Assembly (NCBI GenBank): GCA_902802325.1 | Contig: CADCLV010000001.1 | Coordinates: 1-64,000, forward strand | Length of the DNA stretch: 64,000 nt | Source of the DNA: Oscillospiraceae bacterium | Lineage (GTDB): Bacteria; Bacillota; Clostridia; Saccharofermentanales; Saccharofermentanaceae | Direction: 5' to 3' | Shown here: one piece after another, positions 35,167 to 44,377 of the stretch | How the letters are laid out: each line of letters opens with the position of its first letter | Numbering within the stretch: the stretch's first letter is position 1 | The notes under the pieces: model-generated | Database searches by the model: none | Told to the model about the DNA's origin: nothing | Seen by the model: only the letters and a program-made list of their open reading frames with translations | Translations under genes and position numbers: made by a program

Positions 35167-35586
35167 TCAAGATACCTCCTCTTCCTTCTTAATGAACTTT
35201 GTCTTGCAAGGGAGCTTATGTCCGGCAAGACGCATAGCCTCACGAGCTACTTCTTCGGTTACACCTGCGATCTCGAAGAGAACGCGGCCCGGCTTAACTA
35301 CTGCTACCCAGTACTCCGGAGTACCTTTACCGGAACCCATTCGAGCTTCGGCAGGATGCTTTGTTACCGGCTTATCCGGAAAGATCTTGATCCAGACCTT
35401 ACCGCCTCTTTTTACGTAACGGTTGATAGCGATACGAGCGGCTTCGATCTGATTGCTGGTGATCCAGCAAGGTTCGGTGGTATACATTCCGTAATCACCG
35501 TAAGCAACGAAATTACCTCTGGAAGCCTTACCGGTCATGCGGCCACGCTGCTGCTTTCTATGTTTTACTCTCTTAGGAAGTAACAT
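35167..35586 (-). CDS. rplP: 50S ribosomal protein L16
   Basis: 139 aa. L16 lies near the A site and is needed for peptidyl transferase assembly. The start [19 protein letters not shown] and the segment [20 protein letters not shown] are conserved. Its start overlaps the rpsC stop by 1 nt and its stop is 1 nt before the rpmC ATG. Confidence 0.98.
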   Translation of the reverse strand: MLLPKRVKHRKQQRGRMTGKASRGNFVAYGDYGMYTTEPCWITSNQIEAARIAINRYVKRGGKVWIKIFPDKPVTKHPAEARMGSGKGTPEYWVAVVKPGRVLFEIAGVTEEVAREAMRLAGHKLPCKTKFIKKEEEVS

Positions 35587-36257
35587 TAGGCTTCGCCTCC
35601 TTCCGCAACTTTAACAGTTTTCTTAGCTGTCAGGATCTCACCACGGTAGATCCATACCTTAACACCGATGCGGCCGTACTGTGTATTTGCCTCAGCAAAT
35701 CCATAGTCGATATCAGCACGCAGTGTCTGCAGCGGGATAGTACCTTCGTGGTATGTCTCGGAACGAGCGATTTCAGCGCCGCCCAGACGACCGGAGCAAG
35801 CGGTCTTGATACCCTTTGCACCGCACTTCATGGTACGGGACATAGCCATCTTCATAGCACGACGGAAAGAAACACGTCTCTCCAGCTGGGAAGCGATGTT
35901 CTCAGCAACGAGCTGAGCATTCGCATCAGAATTCTTTACTTCACGAACATCTACGAAGAAATTCTTCTTGAACTTCTTCTGCAGCTTCTTCTTGAAATCC
36001 TCGATACCAGCGCCCTGACGGCCGATGATGATACCCGGCTTTGCAGCGTTGATGATGATGGATGTCTTGTCTGTGCCCTTACGCTCGATCTCGATATTCG
36101 AAACACCGGCAGCAAAGCACTCTTTCTTTACAAAATCACGGATTTGCTTGTCCTCAACGAGGAAATCGCTGAATGTCTTCTTGTCGGCGTACCAACGTGT
36201 GTCCCACTCTTTGATGACACCGACGCGCAATCCATGGGGATTAACCTTCTGGCCCAT
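35586..36257 (-). CDS. rpsC: 30S ribosomal protein S3
   Basis: 223 aa. S3 forms the mRNA entry with S4 and S5. The KH domain contains [16 protein letters not shown], and the C-terminal domain [39 protein letters not shown] opens the protein. It lies 13 nt after rplV and overlaps rplP by 1 nt. Confidence 0.98.
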   Translation of the reverse strand: MGQKVNPHGLRVGVIKEWDTRWYADKKTFSDFLVEDKQIRDFVKKECFAAGVSNIEIERKGTDKTSIIINAAKPGIIIGRQGAGIEDFKKKLQKKFKKNFFVDVREVKNSDANAQLVAENIASQLERRVSFRRAMKMAMSRTMKCGAKGIKTACSGRLGGAEIARSETYHEGTIPLQTLRADIDYGFAEANTQYGRIGVKVWIYRGEILTAKKTVKVAEGGEA

Positions 36258-36270
36258 TCTTTATTCCTCC

Positions 36271-36747
36271 TTATACTCTTTCCTTGAGAACTACAGTAAC
36301 GTGACTTGTTCTCTTATTGATTCTCGACGCAGATCCTCTTGCTCTCGGAATGAAACGCTTCAGGATCGGGCCTGCACCAGCGTATGCATCAGCTACATAC
36401 AGGCTGCCTCTGTTCAGGCCGTTGTTGTTTACAGCATTTGCCTCAGCGGACTTCATCGCCTTCTTCAGGATCGGAGAAGCTGCCTTCGGTGTGTAATCCA
36501 GGATCGCATATGCCTCGTCGATGTCCTTGCCCTTGATCAGATCAGCAACGATCTTAACCTTACGGGGTGTGATACGAACATACTTTGCGATCGCCTTACC
36601 CTGATCCTTACCGATACCCAGGAGCTTCTTCTGCTTCTTGGTCAGGATCGGGCTCTTCGCGTTCTTCTTCTGCTGCTTACCGTAAGCTTCGAGGATCGAA
36701 TCGCGATTCGCTTCGATATAGTCTTTGGTCAATTTTACTTTTTCCAC
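36271..36747 (-). CDS. rplV: 50S ribosomal protein L22 with N-terminal extension
   Basis: 158 aa, against about 110 in most bacteria. The regular L22 begins near residue 52 ([19 protein letters not shown]) and includes the long tunnel hairpin ([17 protein letters not shown]). The first 50 residues are an added Lys-rich helical segment. The start is a GTG preceded by GGGAGG at 8 nt, which supports the extension being translated; no internal start has a comparable site. L22 lines the nascent-chain tunnel, and its N-terminus lies on the outer surface. Confidence 0.96.
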   Translation of the reverse strand: MEKVKLTKDYIEANRDSILEAYGKQQKKNAKSPILTKKQKKLLGIGKDQGKAIAKYVRITPRKVKIVADLIKGKDIDEAYAILDYTPKAASPILKKAMKSAEANAVNNNGLNRGSLYVADAYAGAGPILKRFIPRARGSASRINKRTSHVTVVLKERV

Positions 36748-36775
36748 TATGTTTTCCTCCCTTCAAAGCTTACGA

Positions 36776-37054
36776 TCACTTACTGCCGGAAGACTTTTCA
36801 CCGGCATGGCCACGGAAAGTTCTTGTCGGTGCGAACTCACCCAGCTTATGTCCGATCATTTCTTCTACGATATAAACCGGAACGTGTCTTCTACCGTCGT
36901 ACACAGCAATTGTGTGGCCGACCATTTCAGGATAGATTGTCGAAGCGCGAGACCAAGTCTGGACAACCTTTTTCTCATTCGCAGCGTTCATCGCATTGAT
37001 TTTCTTCATCAGGGCTTCCTGTACGAAATAACCCTTTTTGGTTGATCTACTCAT
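36776..37054 (-). CDS. rpsS: 30S ribosomal protein S19
   Basis: 92 aa. S19 lies in the 30S head and contacts S13. The start [19 protein letters not shown] and the signature [20 protein letters not shown] are normal, as is [14 protein letters not shown] at the end. It lies 18 nt after rplB. Confidence 0.98.
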   Translation of the reverse strand: MSRSTKKGYFVQEALMKKINAMNAANEKKVVQTWSRASTIYPEMVGHTIAVYDGRRHVPVYIVEEMIGHKLGEFAPTRTFRGHAGEKSSGSK

Positions 37055-37072
37055 TATGGTTCCTCCCTTCGC

Positions 37073-37900
37073 TTACTTTCTACCCTTAACAATGTACTTG
37101 TTAGACTGCTTCTTCTTGTTTCTGGTCTTCTTACCAAGAGTCGGAACACCCCAAGGTGTAACAGGACCCGGCAGACCGATCGGGGACTTACCTTCACCAC
37201 CACCGTGCGGGTGATCGTTCGGGTTCATAACCACACCACGGACAGCAGGACGTACACCCAGGTGACGATGACGACCGGCTTTACCGAGAGAAACGTTCTC
37301 ATGTTCATTGTTACCGATAACACCGATGGTCGCACGGCACTTGATAGAAACCATACGAACCTCACCGGACGGGAGACGGACCTGTGCGAACTCGCCTTCC
37401 TTAGCCATCAGCTGAGCGCCGGCACCAGCGGTACGAACCATCTGAGCACCTTTGCCCGGCTTCAGTTCAATGTTGTGGATCATGGTACCAACCGGGATGT
37501 TAGCGATCGGGAGGGCGTTACCTGCCACGATATCTGCATCAGCACCGGAAACAACCTTGTCACCGACCTTTACGCCCTGGGGAGCCAGGATGTAGGACTT
37601 AGCGCCGTCTGCATACTGGATCAGTGCGATAAATGCTGTACGGTTCGGATCATACTCGATCGCGGTTACGGTTGCCGGGATACCATCTTTTGTTCTCTTC
37701 CAGTCAATTACACGAATCTTACGACGATTGCCGCCACCAATGTGGCGAACAGTGATGCGACCATAAGAATTGCGTCCGCCTGAATTACTGCTAGAAACCA
37801 ACAGACTCTTCTCGGGCTTCTTCTTCGTCAGGGAAGAATAGTCCGCAACGGTCATGTTGCGTCTTGCAGGAGAAGTTGGATTAAAAGTCTTTACTGCCAT
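37073..37900 (-). CDS. rplB: 50S ribosomal protein L2
   Basis: 275 aa. L2 is needed for subunit joining and peptidyl transfer. [20 protein letters not shown] opens the chain, the KOW-like RNA-binding domain follows, and [13 protein letters not shown] carries the conserved His near the catalytic centre. It lies 30 nt after rplW. Confidence 0.98.
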   Translation of the reverse strand: MAVKTFNPTSPARRNMTVADYSSLTKKKPEKSLLVSSSNSGGRNSYGRITVRHIGGGNRRKIRVIDWKRTKDGIPATVTAIEYDPNRTAFIALIQYADGAKSYILAPQGVKVGDKVVSGADADIVAGNALPIANIPVGTMIHNIELKPGKGAQMVRTAGAGAQLMAKEGEFAQVRLPSGEVRMVSIKCRATIGVIGNNEHENVSLGKAGRHRHLGVRPAVRGVVMNPNDHPHGGGEGKSPIGLPGPVTPWGVPTLGKKTRNKKKQSNKYIVKGRK

Positions 37901-37930
37901 TACTTCTTCACTCCTTTACCATCAGGCCGA

Positions 37931-38287
37931 TCACTGGCCGATTCCAAATTCTTCGATTGCTGTCTTGTACTTCTTGTCGGACTTAGCTACCTTGCCGCCC
38001 TTACCAAGATAAGACGCTTCCTTAGCTTCCATATCGATTGTGACAACTGCCTTCTTAAACTTAGCGGTCACACCCTCAACATAGCGCTGTCTCTTTACCT
38101 TACCATCGTAGTTAACTGTATTTACAGAAACTACCTTTACACCGAAAAGCTTCTCAACAGCATTTCTGATGTCAGTCTTAGTAGCGGACTTCGCTACCTT
38201 GAATGTGTACTTGCCGAAAGCGGTGTCCATCGAGCTCTTCTCGGTGATAACCGGCTTGATGATAATGTCTTGTGGTGCCTTATTCAT
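37931..38287 (-). CDS. rplW: 50S ribosomal protein L23 with C-terminal extension
   Basis: 118 aa, about 20 more than usual. The core (DIIIKPVITEKSS, then KYTFKVAKSATKTDIRNAVE) is normal. After the last core strand a basic/hydrophilic segment of about 24 residues (KEASYLGKGGKVAKSDKKYK and on) is added. L23 is the docking place for trigger factor and SRP at the tunnel exit, so the extension sits in a functionally exposed place. The start overlaps the rplD stop by 4 nt. Confidence 0.97.
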   Translation of the reverse strand: MNKAPQDIIIKPVITEKSSMDTAFGKYTFKVAKSATKTDIRNAVEKLFGVKVVSVNTVNYDGKVKRQRYVEGVTAKFKKAVVTIDMEAKEASYLGKGGKVAKSDKKYKTAIEEFGIGQ

Positions 38288-38907
38288 ACGTACACCTCCA
38301 TAATCTTCTCTGCAGCTTCCTTAGTCATGATGAAAGCATCATACTTCAGGATATCGAATACGTTGATCGTATTGACGAAAGCAGTCTTAACAGTCGGAAG
38401 ATTTCTAGAAGCCTTCTCAACGTTCTCGTTCTTGCCGCCCAGAACAACCAGTGCGGAATCGGAAACCTTGATTGCCTTCATGAACTCTACCATGTTCTTG
38501 GTCTTCATTGTGTCGAAATCCAGAGCGTCTACAACGTAGATCTTGCTGTCAGCCATCTTGGAAGAGAAAGCAGACTTCATAGCCAGACGTCTGATCTTCT
38601 TCGGAACAGTGTAGCTGTAGGATCTCGGCTTAGGCCCAAAGATGATGCCGCCGCCAACATACTGTGCAGAACGTGTAGAACCGTGACGGGCACGACCTGT
38701 ACCCTTCTGACGATACGGACGCTTACCGCCGCCTCTAACTTCGCTTCTTGTTTTTGTGGAATGTGTGCCCTGACGACGGTTTGCAAGCATGTTCAGAACA
38801 ACAATGTGCATTGCAGACTTGTTCGGTTCGATACCGAAGATCGCGTCAGAAAGATCCATCGATCCGACAACGGCTCCACTAAGATTCAAAATATCAATTT
38901 TAGCCAT
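38284..38907 (-). CDS. rplD: 50S ribosomal protein L4
   Basis: 207 aa. L4 binds 23S rRNA and reaches into the exit tunnel with the loop TRSEVRGGGKRPYRQKGTGR. In E. coli L4 represses its own operon through the S10 leader; whether this occurs here is unknown, though a structured leader is present upstream of rpsJ. It lies 25 nt after rplC. Confidence 0.98.
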   Translation of the reverse strand: MAKIDILNLSGAVVGSMDLSDAIFGIEPNKSAMHIVVLNMLANRRQGTHSTKTRSEVRGGGKRPYRQKGTGRARHGSTRSAQYVGGGIIFGPKPRSYSYTVPKKIRRLAMKSAFSSKMADSKIYVVDALDFDTMKTKNMVEFMKAIKVSDSALVVLGGKNENVEKASRNLPTVKTAFVNTINVFDILKYDAFIMTKEAAEKIMEVYV

Positions 38908-38932
38908 TTCTTAGTTCCTCCTTGTCGTCGAA

Positions 38933-39562
38933 TTACTTAGCCTTTACAGACGACGTAATGGTTACGATGCCGCCCTTAGGTCCCGGAACCGCGCCCTTGA
39001 GAACGAGGATTCCTCTCTCGCCGTCAACACTGACGACCGTCAGATTCTGTACTGTGCAGTTTACAGCGCCCATGTGACCAGGCATCTTCTTACCCGGGAG
39101 AACACGAGCCGGTGTGGAGTTCGCACCCATGGAACCAACACGTCTGTGGTACATAGAACCGTGTCCATCCGGACCACCCTTCTGACCGTGACGCGTGATG
39201 TTGCCCTGGTAACCTTTACCCTTGGAAACACCGCTTACATCCACGTGATCACCAACATTGAGCATGTCGGAAACCTTGATCTCCTGACCGAGGCTGTAAT
39301 CTTCCTCTGTCTTAAACTCACGGATAGTACGCTTTACGCTGACCTCAGCCTTTGCGAACTGTCCCTTGTCCGGCTTATTTACAAGCTTCTCGCGAATGTC
39401 GCCAGTTGCAACCTTCACAGCCTTGTAGCCGTCTTTTTCTACCGTCTTATTCTGAATAACAAACATAGGGTTGCATTCAATAACGGTTGCCGGTACTGCC
39501 AGACCGCTCTCGTCAAAGAGCTGTGTCATGCCGGCTTTCTTGCCAAGTACGAACTTTGTCAT
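38933..39562 (-). CDS. rplC: 50S ribosomal protein L3
   Basis: 209 aa. L3 starts 50S assembly and reaches the peptidyl transferase centre. The start GKKAGMTQLFDESGLAVPAT and the central HRRVGSMGANSTPARVLPGK loop are conserved. The 104-nt gap to rpsJ upstream contains a GTTCAC/GTGAAC hairpin (39591-39613). Confidence 0.98.
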   Translation of the reverse strand: MTKFVLGKKAGMTQLFDESGLAVPATVIECNPMFVIQNKTVEKDGYKAVKVATGDIREKLVNKPDKGQFAKAEVSVKRTIREFKTEEDYSLGQEIKVSDMLNVGDHVDVSGVSKGKGYQGNITRHGQKGGPDGHGSMYHRRVGSMGANSTPARVLPGKKMPGHMGAVNCTVQNLTVVSVDGERGILVLKGAVPGPKGGIVTITSSVKAK

Positions 39563-39590
39563 TTCTTATTTCCTCCTATTTAGGTTATTG

Positions 39591-39613
39591 GTTCACAAGG
39601 TTTCCTCGTGAAC
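39591..39613 (-). other. Hairpin between rpsJ and rplC
   Basis: Minus strand GTTCACGAGG-AAA-CCTTGTGAAC, a 10-bp stem with one G-U pair and a 3-nt loop, 28 nt before the rplC start. There is no T-tract, so an RNA processing or translational role is more likely than termination. Confidence 0.55.
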
Positions 39614-39666
39614 ATGACCTCCGCACACCCTGCCGCTTGACGTTCAACAGAGCGCGGAACCTGCCC

Positions 39667-39978
39667 TTAAGCCTTAATCTCGATGCTAACGCCTGCAGGC
39701 ATGTCAAGCTTAGTTAATGATTCTACAGTCTTCTGGCTCGGCGCAAAGATGTCGATGAGACGCTTGTGCGTACGAAGCTCGAACTGCTCTCTGGAGTCCT
39801 TATACTTATGAGGAGAACGCAGGATCGTTGTGATCTCTTTCTCTGTCGGAAGCGGGATCGGGCCGGAGAAGCTTGCGCCTGTTCTGGTGACCGTTTCCAC
39901 GATACGTGCTGCGCTCTGGTCAAGGAGCTCGTGATCATAAGCCTTCAGCTTAATTCTGATCTTCTGGTTTGTTGCCAT
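39667..39978 (-). CDS. rpsJ: 30S ribosomal protein S10 (NusE)
   Basis: 103 aa from the ATG at 39978, chosen because GGAGG lies 8 nt upstream; longer reading into the leader is not real. S10 is part of the 30S head and, as NusE, of antitermination complexes. [20 protein letters not shown] and the loop [20 protein letters not shown] are conserved. It is the first gene of the S10-spc cluster, behind a structured leader of about 270 nt. Confidence 0.98.
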   Translation of the reverse strand: MATNQKIRIKLKAYDHELLDQSAARIVETVTRTGASFSGPIPLPTEKEITTILRSPHKYKDSREQFELRTHKRLIDIFAPSQKTVESLTKLDMPAGVSIEIKA

Positions 39979-40251
39979 TTTTGATTCCTCCAAATTCTTT
40001 GCTGTTGTTTTTTCTTCACCCTGTCTGGCGTTTCTTTTGATCCCATCATAAAACCCAGGAAACCAGTTACCGCATAGTACGGCACTTTGGGCCTGGGCAT
40101 GTGTTCTCAAAAACACACGCTGTGACTTCAGGTTCCTCGCCGGTGATCCATGTCCCCGACTGCTCCGCCTAAGTTACCCGCTTTCTAAAGCACAGCCCGC
40201 TTCATCCGGCGGCAATCTCAAGCATCTACGCTACGCGCACAAAGTCGCGCA
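39979..40251 (-). ncRNA. Structured 5' leader of the S10 operon
   Basis: No gene fits the 349 nt between hslO and rpsJ. From the predicted start near 40251 the RNA can fold, in order, into GCGC(GAC-TTT-GT)GCGC, a multibranch closed by CCGCC/GGCGG that encloses GCTT-TAGA-AAGC, a 9-bp GCGTGTGTT/AACACATGC hairpin (40097-40120), and a CCCAGG/CCTGGG hairpin followed by TTTTAT (40054-40097) that looks like a weak terminator. A pairing of CTGTG with CACAG could rearrange the middle. This suggests ribosomal-protein feedback control; no known leader family was recognised. Confidence 0.6.
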
Positions 40252-40257
40252 GGAAAA

Positions 40258-40286
40258 ATTATACAGCGCATGTAAAGGGTTTGCAA
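40258..40286 (-). promoter_or_regulatory. Promoter of the S10-spc ribosomal operon
   Basis: Minus strand TTGCAA (-35), 17-nt spacer, TATAAT (-10), about 280 nt upstream of the rpsJ ATG. Confidence 0.8.
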
Positions 40287-40327
40287 GCATTATTTCGAAA
40301 AAATGTCGAATTTTTCGTATTTTCCGG

Positions 40328-41254
40328 TCACGATTCCTCGGAATCCTCTGAAATCAGGGCTTTTACATCCTCCTGAGAGAAATGATAACGCTGATCACAG
40401 AAGTGACATTCCAGGTCGATCCCCTTCGGATCCAAAGAAAGTTCAGTCAGATCCTTCTTTCCGATCGCCAGAAGATTTCTCTCCATACGTTCCCGGGAAC
40501 AGTTACACTGGTACGATACCGGAGCGCCCTGAAGGAAGCAGATCTTCTCATCTCCCAGGAACATGTCCAGTATCTTTTCCGGATTCATGCCTTCCTGAAG
40601 AAGGAAAGTCACTTCCGGAAATCCGCCGCCGACTCTTTTTTCCAGATAGGAAATCGTCTCTTCGTCCGCACCCGGCAAAAGCTGGACCATAAATCCGCCT
40701 GCACAGGTCACTCCGTTTTCATCCAGTCCGACCCCTAAAGATACAATGGACGGTGTCTGCTCGGAAGCGGCAAGATAATACGTCAGATCTTCGGCGATCT
40801 CGCCGGATACCAGTTCTACCTGTCCCACATAAGGCTCTTTCAGTCCGAAGTCTTTCACCACAGTCAGTTTCCCTTTTCCGACAGCAGCGCCGACATTCAG
40901 TTTTCCGGGACGGTGATAGACCGTCTCTACTACAGGCTCCAGACAATAGCCGCGGACATGGCCGTGGGAATCCGCCACAACGGTCATCCCCTGGAGCGGT
41001 CCGTCTGAACGGATATTTAATGTCATGGTATCCCCGTCACCTTTTAATGTATCCGCCAGGAAAAGCGCGCCTGTCAGAAAGCGGCCAAGAGCGGCTGTGG
41101 CAACCGGAGAAGTACCGTGCACACGAAGTGCTTCTTTCACCAGATTTGTCGAGCGGATCGCCAGCGCACGGACTTTTCCGCCCAGCGCCGTTGCCGTCAC
41201 CATATAGTCAGACTGGTCTTTCGGGGATCCCGGAGCCAGATAAAAATCTTCCAT
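40328..41254 (-). CDS. hslO: Redox-regulated chaperone Hsp33
   Basis: 308 aa. Hsp33 is a cytoplasmic holdase switched on when oxidants release its zinc. The C-terminal switch has CNC (in YQCNCSR) and CHFC (in DLECHFCDQRYHF), the four zinc-binding Cys. The N-terminal core is normal. It is the last gene of a six-gene minus-strand run starting at 46304 and lies 4 nt after the methyltransferase gene. Confidence 0.96.
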   Translation of the reverse strand: MEDFYLAPGSPKDQSDYMVTATALGGKVRALAIRSTNLVKEALRVHGTSPVATAALGRFLTGALFLADTLKGDGDTMTLNIRSDGPLQGMTVVADSHGHVRGYCLEPVVETVYHRPGKLNVGAAVGKGKLTVVKDFGLKEPYVGQVELVSGEIAEDLTYYLAASEQTPSIVSLGVGLDENGVTCAGGFMVQLLPGADEETISYLEKRVGGGFPEVTFLLQEGMNPEKILDMFLGDEKICFLQGAPVSYQCNCSRERMERNLLAIGKKDLTELSLDPKGIDLECHFCDQRYHFSQEDVKALISEDSEES

Positions 41255-41258
41255 ATCT

Positions 41259-42038
41259 TTACTTCCTTTTCATCGGACGGCGCAGGCAGTAAAATACCCT
41301 TTCGTCCTTCTCATTCGGTTTTCTCTTTTTTAAGTCGCCGTAGACCGCGATCACTTCCAGGCCGCAGGATGCTGCCAGTTTCCGGATCTCGTCATCCGGA
41401 TAGAAACGTTCCTCGATGTCTTCGTCGGCTCTTTCGTACTTTCCGTCAGCGCCTTCCCCGAATACTGTCAGAGAAGCGATGTTTCTTTTCTTTCCGGGCA
41501 GATATTCGTTCTCCCACATTACGGCAAAATCATCTTCTATGCAATAGAAAAAATCTTGTCCCAGTGTTTTTTGAAAATGATTTTCGGTGGCGGCATCAAA
41601 AATGAAGAGTCCGCCGGGATTGAGAAAACATGCCACTTTCTGAAAACACTTCTTCAGCTGGTCCCGGCTGGTTATATGGTTGACCGTATCTAAAAAGGAT
41701 GTAAAGACATCTACCGACCCGTAAAGATCCAGTCCGGTAATATCCTGCTGGATCCAAAGTACGGACAGGTCTTCTTTCTCAGAATGCTCTCTGGCCTTTT
41801 CCAGCATGGGGTAGGACAGATCGACTCCGATGGTGTCATATCCCATCTTCGTCAGAGCGCAGGTCACCGAACCGGTGCCGCAGCCCAGATCACAAAGAAG
41901 AACTTTTCCGTTCTCGCCATCTCCTTTGGCCTGAAGGTGCTTCTTTATGATCCCGTCGGTAAATGACGCCCACTCCCGGGGATCCAGGTCTTTCTGGAAA
42001 ACATCATAATACTCTGCAAGAAAATCGTATGCCGACAT
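41259..42038 (-). CDS. Class I SAM-dependent methyltransferase
   Basis: 259 aa. The Rossmann methyltransferase core shows motif I VLLCDLGCGTGSVTCAL and the acidic loop DTIGVDLSYPMLEKA. The N-terminus MSAYDFLAEYYDVFQKDLD is typical of a group of small clostridial methyltransferases of unknown substrate. It sits 11 nt after the M23 hydrolase gene and 4 nt before hslO. A cell-envelope or stress role is suggested only by the neighbours. Confidence 0.88.
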   Translation of the reverse strand: MSAYDFLAEYYDVFQKDLDPREWASFTDGIIKKHLQAKGDGENGKVLLCDLGCGTGSVTCALTKMGYDTIGVDLSYPMLEKAREHSEKEDLSVLWIQQDITGLDLYGSVDVFTSFLDTVNHITSRDQLKKCFQKVACFLNPGGLFIFDAATENHFQKTLGQDFFYCIEDDFAVMWENEYLPGKKRNIASLTVFGEGADGKYERADEDIEERFYPDDEIRKLAASCGLEVIAVYGDLKKRKPNEKDERVFYCLRRPMKRK

Positions 42039-42049
42039 AGTTTTATTCC

Positions 42050-43474
42050 TTAACTGATATATGGAACCGGATCCACCTTGGTCCCGTCTTCACGTACTTC
42101 AAAGTGCAGGTGCGGGCTGGTGGAGGTGCCGGTACTGCCGCACTCGGCAATAGTCTGCCCGGCCACCACATAATCTCCGACGGAAACATACACGTCGCGG
42201 CAGTGGGCATAGGTCGTTGTGACACCGTTCTCATGCTGGATCACGCAGTAGTTGCCATAGTTGACACTGCCGGTGTTCTGCCCTTCGACGGGTTCTTCCA
42301 CTTTAATCACGGTTCCGTCATAGGCCGCCACGATAGGGTTGCCGTATTCGCCGCCCAGGTCCACGCCCCAGTGCATTTTGTCATAATGATAGATCGGATG
42401 ATAACGCATGCCGAACGGAGAGTATACAGTGTAGTCGCCCGGATACGGCCAGGTCATTTTCATGCGGGGCGCAGAAGACGAGCTGGAACTGCTGCTGGAA
42501 GAAGAACTCGAGCTGCTGGAGCTGCTGGAACTGTTGCTGGAACTGTTGCTGGAACTGCTGCTGGAAGAACTCGAGCTGCTGGAACTGCTGGAACTGCTGG
42601 AGCTGCCGGTCGACTTGGTCGCCTGTGCCTGCTTTGCCGCAGCCGTCAGCTGCGCTGCTTTCTTTCTTTCCTCTTCTTCTTTCTGAAGTCTTCTTATCTC
42701 ATCATCCAGCCGGTCGGCTTCTTCCTGAAATGCATCTTCTTTTTCCTGCCAGCGGGAAAGCTTGGTGGAAGTATCGTCCAACGCCTCCTGGGTCACGCCG
42801 ATCCGGTCACGCAGTTCCTGAAGTTCTGCCTGCTTCTGCTCGGCGATGGCCTGCATGTCTTCTGCTTCCTGAAGCATGGTCTGGCTTTTCAGTTCTGCGT
42901 CATCCATAGCGATCGTCAGCTGATCGATCATCTGCACATCCGCTTCACCGATCATGCTGATCAGTTCCAGATTGGTAAAGAAACCGGCGATGCTGTCCGA
43001 ATCCAGAAGGATCTCCAGAGTGGATTTGTTTTCGTAGGCAAACATAATGCCGATACGTTCCGCATATTCTTCACGCTTATGGATCAGATTCTCCTGGGAA
43101 TCGATATACTCGTCCAAAGCCTCTTGCTTTGCGATCAGCGCGGCGGCATACTGCTCGGAGATCTCCTCATACTGAGCCATCTGCTCATCGCTTAAGCCCT
43201 GAAGTTCAGCCAATTCTCCGGAAAGGCGGCCCTTTTCATCTTTGAGTTCCGCCACACGTTCGGAAGCTTCTTCCGCTTTCCGCTTCGCTTCTTCCCGTTC
43301 TTTCCTGGCCTTGTCGATATCTCCCTGGTCAGGGGTGTAGGCTAAGAATCCGCGGTCTACCGCTTTTACCGGTTTTTTCGCCAGTATCGAACCCAGACTC
43401 AGTACCAGAGTCAGAGATAATCCCAGTGCCAGAGCCCGTATCCATCTCGTTTTTCTCAGTAACACAATTCTCAC
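42050..43474 (-). CDS. Secreted coiled-coil/M23 peptidoglycan hydrolase (FtsEX-associated)
   Basis: 474 aa. A signal peptide (about 1-39, ending AKKPVKA) is followed by a long coiled coil (about 48-285, rich in Glu, Gln, Lys and Ala), a linker of about 45 residues nearly all Ser with a few Asn, and a LytM/M23 domain (about 345-474). The zinc site is complete: HWGVDLGG, YAHC and HLHFEV. The gene directly follows ftsE-ftsX, the arrangement of EnvC, PcsB and CwlO systems in which FtsEX drives a coiled-coil hydrolase or activator across the membrane. The intact zinc ligands suggest true endopeptidase activity rather than an activator role. Confidence 0.92.
   Translation of the reverse strand: MRIVLLRKTRWIRALALGLSLTLVLSLGSILAKKPVKAVDRGFLAYTPDQGDIDKARKEREEAKRKAEEASERVAELKDEKGRLSGELAELQGLSDEQMAQYEEISEQYAAALIAKQEALDEYIDSQENLIHKREEYAERIGIMFAYENKSTLEILLDSDSIAGFFTNLELISMIGEADVQMIDQLTIAMDDAELKSQTMLQEAEDMQAIAEQKQAELQELRDRIGVTQEALDDTSTKLSRWQEKEDAFQEEADRLDDEIRRLQKEEEERKKAAQLTAAAKQAQATKSTGSSSSSSSSSSSSSSSSSSSNSSSNSSSSSSSSSSSSSSSSSSSSAPRMKMTWPYPGDYTVYSPFGMRYHPIYHYDKMHWGVDLGGEYGNPIVAAYDGTVIKVEEPVEGQNTGSVNYGNYCVIQHENGVTTTYAHCRDVYVSVGDYVVAGQTIAECGSTGTSTSPHLHFEVREDGTKVDPVPYIS
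42476..42612. repeat. Low-complexity TCCAGCAG-type tract coding for the poly-Ser linker
   Basis: Short units of the kind TTCCAGCAGCTCGAG and TCCAGCAACAG recur in this stretch on the minus strand, giving Ser with occasional Asn in the M23 protein. Slippage here would change linker length in steps of codons. Confidence 0.75.
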
Positions 43475-43477
43475 CTC

Positions 43478-44377
43478 TTATACTTTGACGTACTTTCGTA
43501 CGGCAATGCCGCTTCCGACCGAACCGATCACGATGCCGCTGGCCAGACACAAGATCAGGACAGACACCGACAGGCTCCGCATAGGAAGCAGCGCATACAC
43601 GCTGGTGGTCAATACATTCTTCATTGCTCTTCCATAAATCTCAGTATAGGCCAGATACGTGATCCCCCAGGCGCAAAGCGCACTGACAGTTCCGACGATC
43701 GCGCCTTCCACGATGTACGGCAGACGGATATATCCGTTTGTCGCGCCGACGAACTTCATGATCGCGATTTCCGTAGAACGGGAATAGACCGATATACGGA
43801 CCATGTTCGAAATAATGAAAAGAGAGATCAGGAATAATACGGCAAATGCCACGACCGTCGCGATATTTACCGTCTTGGTCGCACGGGTCAGAAACTTCAT
43901 TACATTACTTTCCTGCATGACCTTTTCGATTCCGGGAATAGCCCGAAGTCTCATCACCACTTCATCGGCATAGCCCGGATCTGTCAGCTGCACAGTAATG
44001 GTATAGGGAAGATAATTGTTATAGTCGAAATCATCCAGGATCGAGGCACTGTCGCCCAGTTCTGAACGGAATCGGTTATAGTTCTGCTCCGGAGAAAATC
44101 CGCGGTAGCCCTTGATCATTTCAGGCGCGCTCTGAAGATACGAGACCACCATATCCATCTCGTCCTGGGTGCATCCCAGTTTCATATACACTTCGATCGG
44201 CGGCTGCTGCCCGACCTTCTTCATGACATAGCGGGCATTCGCAGAAAAGATGAAAAAGACCGACATCAGAAGAAGCATCAGAAGGATCGTCGTAATCGAG
44301 GCAACGGTAACCAGCGGATGACGGACGATGCCCTGAAGTCCTTCCTTAAAAGAGTTTTTCAGTGCACGGAAGCTCAT
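43478..44377 (-). CDS. ftsX: Cell division protein FtsX
   Basis: 299 aa. One membrane segment near residues 22-45 is followed by an extracellular domain of about 125 residues, then three membrane segments in the C-terminal half (about 170-195, 220-245, 265-290): the four-helix FtsX fold. The extracellular loop is the likely contact with the coiled coil of the M23 protein encoded 3 nt downstream. The start overlaps the ftsE stop by 4 nt, so FtsE and FtsX are made in step. Confidence 0.95.
   Translation of the reverse strand: MSFRALKNSFKEGLQGIVRHPLVTVASITTILLMLLLMSVFFIFSANARYVMKKVGQQPPIEVYMKLGCTQDEMDMVVSYLQSAPEMIKGYRGFSPEQNYNRFRSELGDSASILDDFDYNNYLPYTITVQLTDPGYADEVVMRLRAIPGIEKVMQESNVMKFLTRATKTVNIATVVAFAVLFLISLFIISNMVRISVYSRSTEIAIMKFVGATNGYIRLPYIVEGAIVGTVSALCAWGITYLAYTEIYGRAMKNVLTTSVYALLPMRSLSVSVLILCLASGIVIGSVGSGIAVRKYVKV

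Noticed and set aside
42462-42686. A Leu/Glu-repeat open frame on the plus strand
   Set aside because: It is the reverse reading of the poly-Ser codons of the M23 protein linker.
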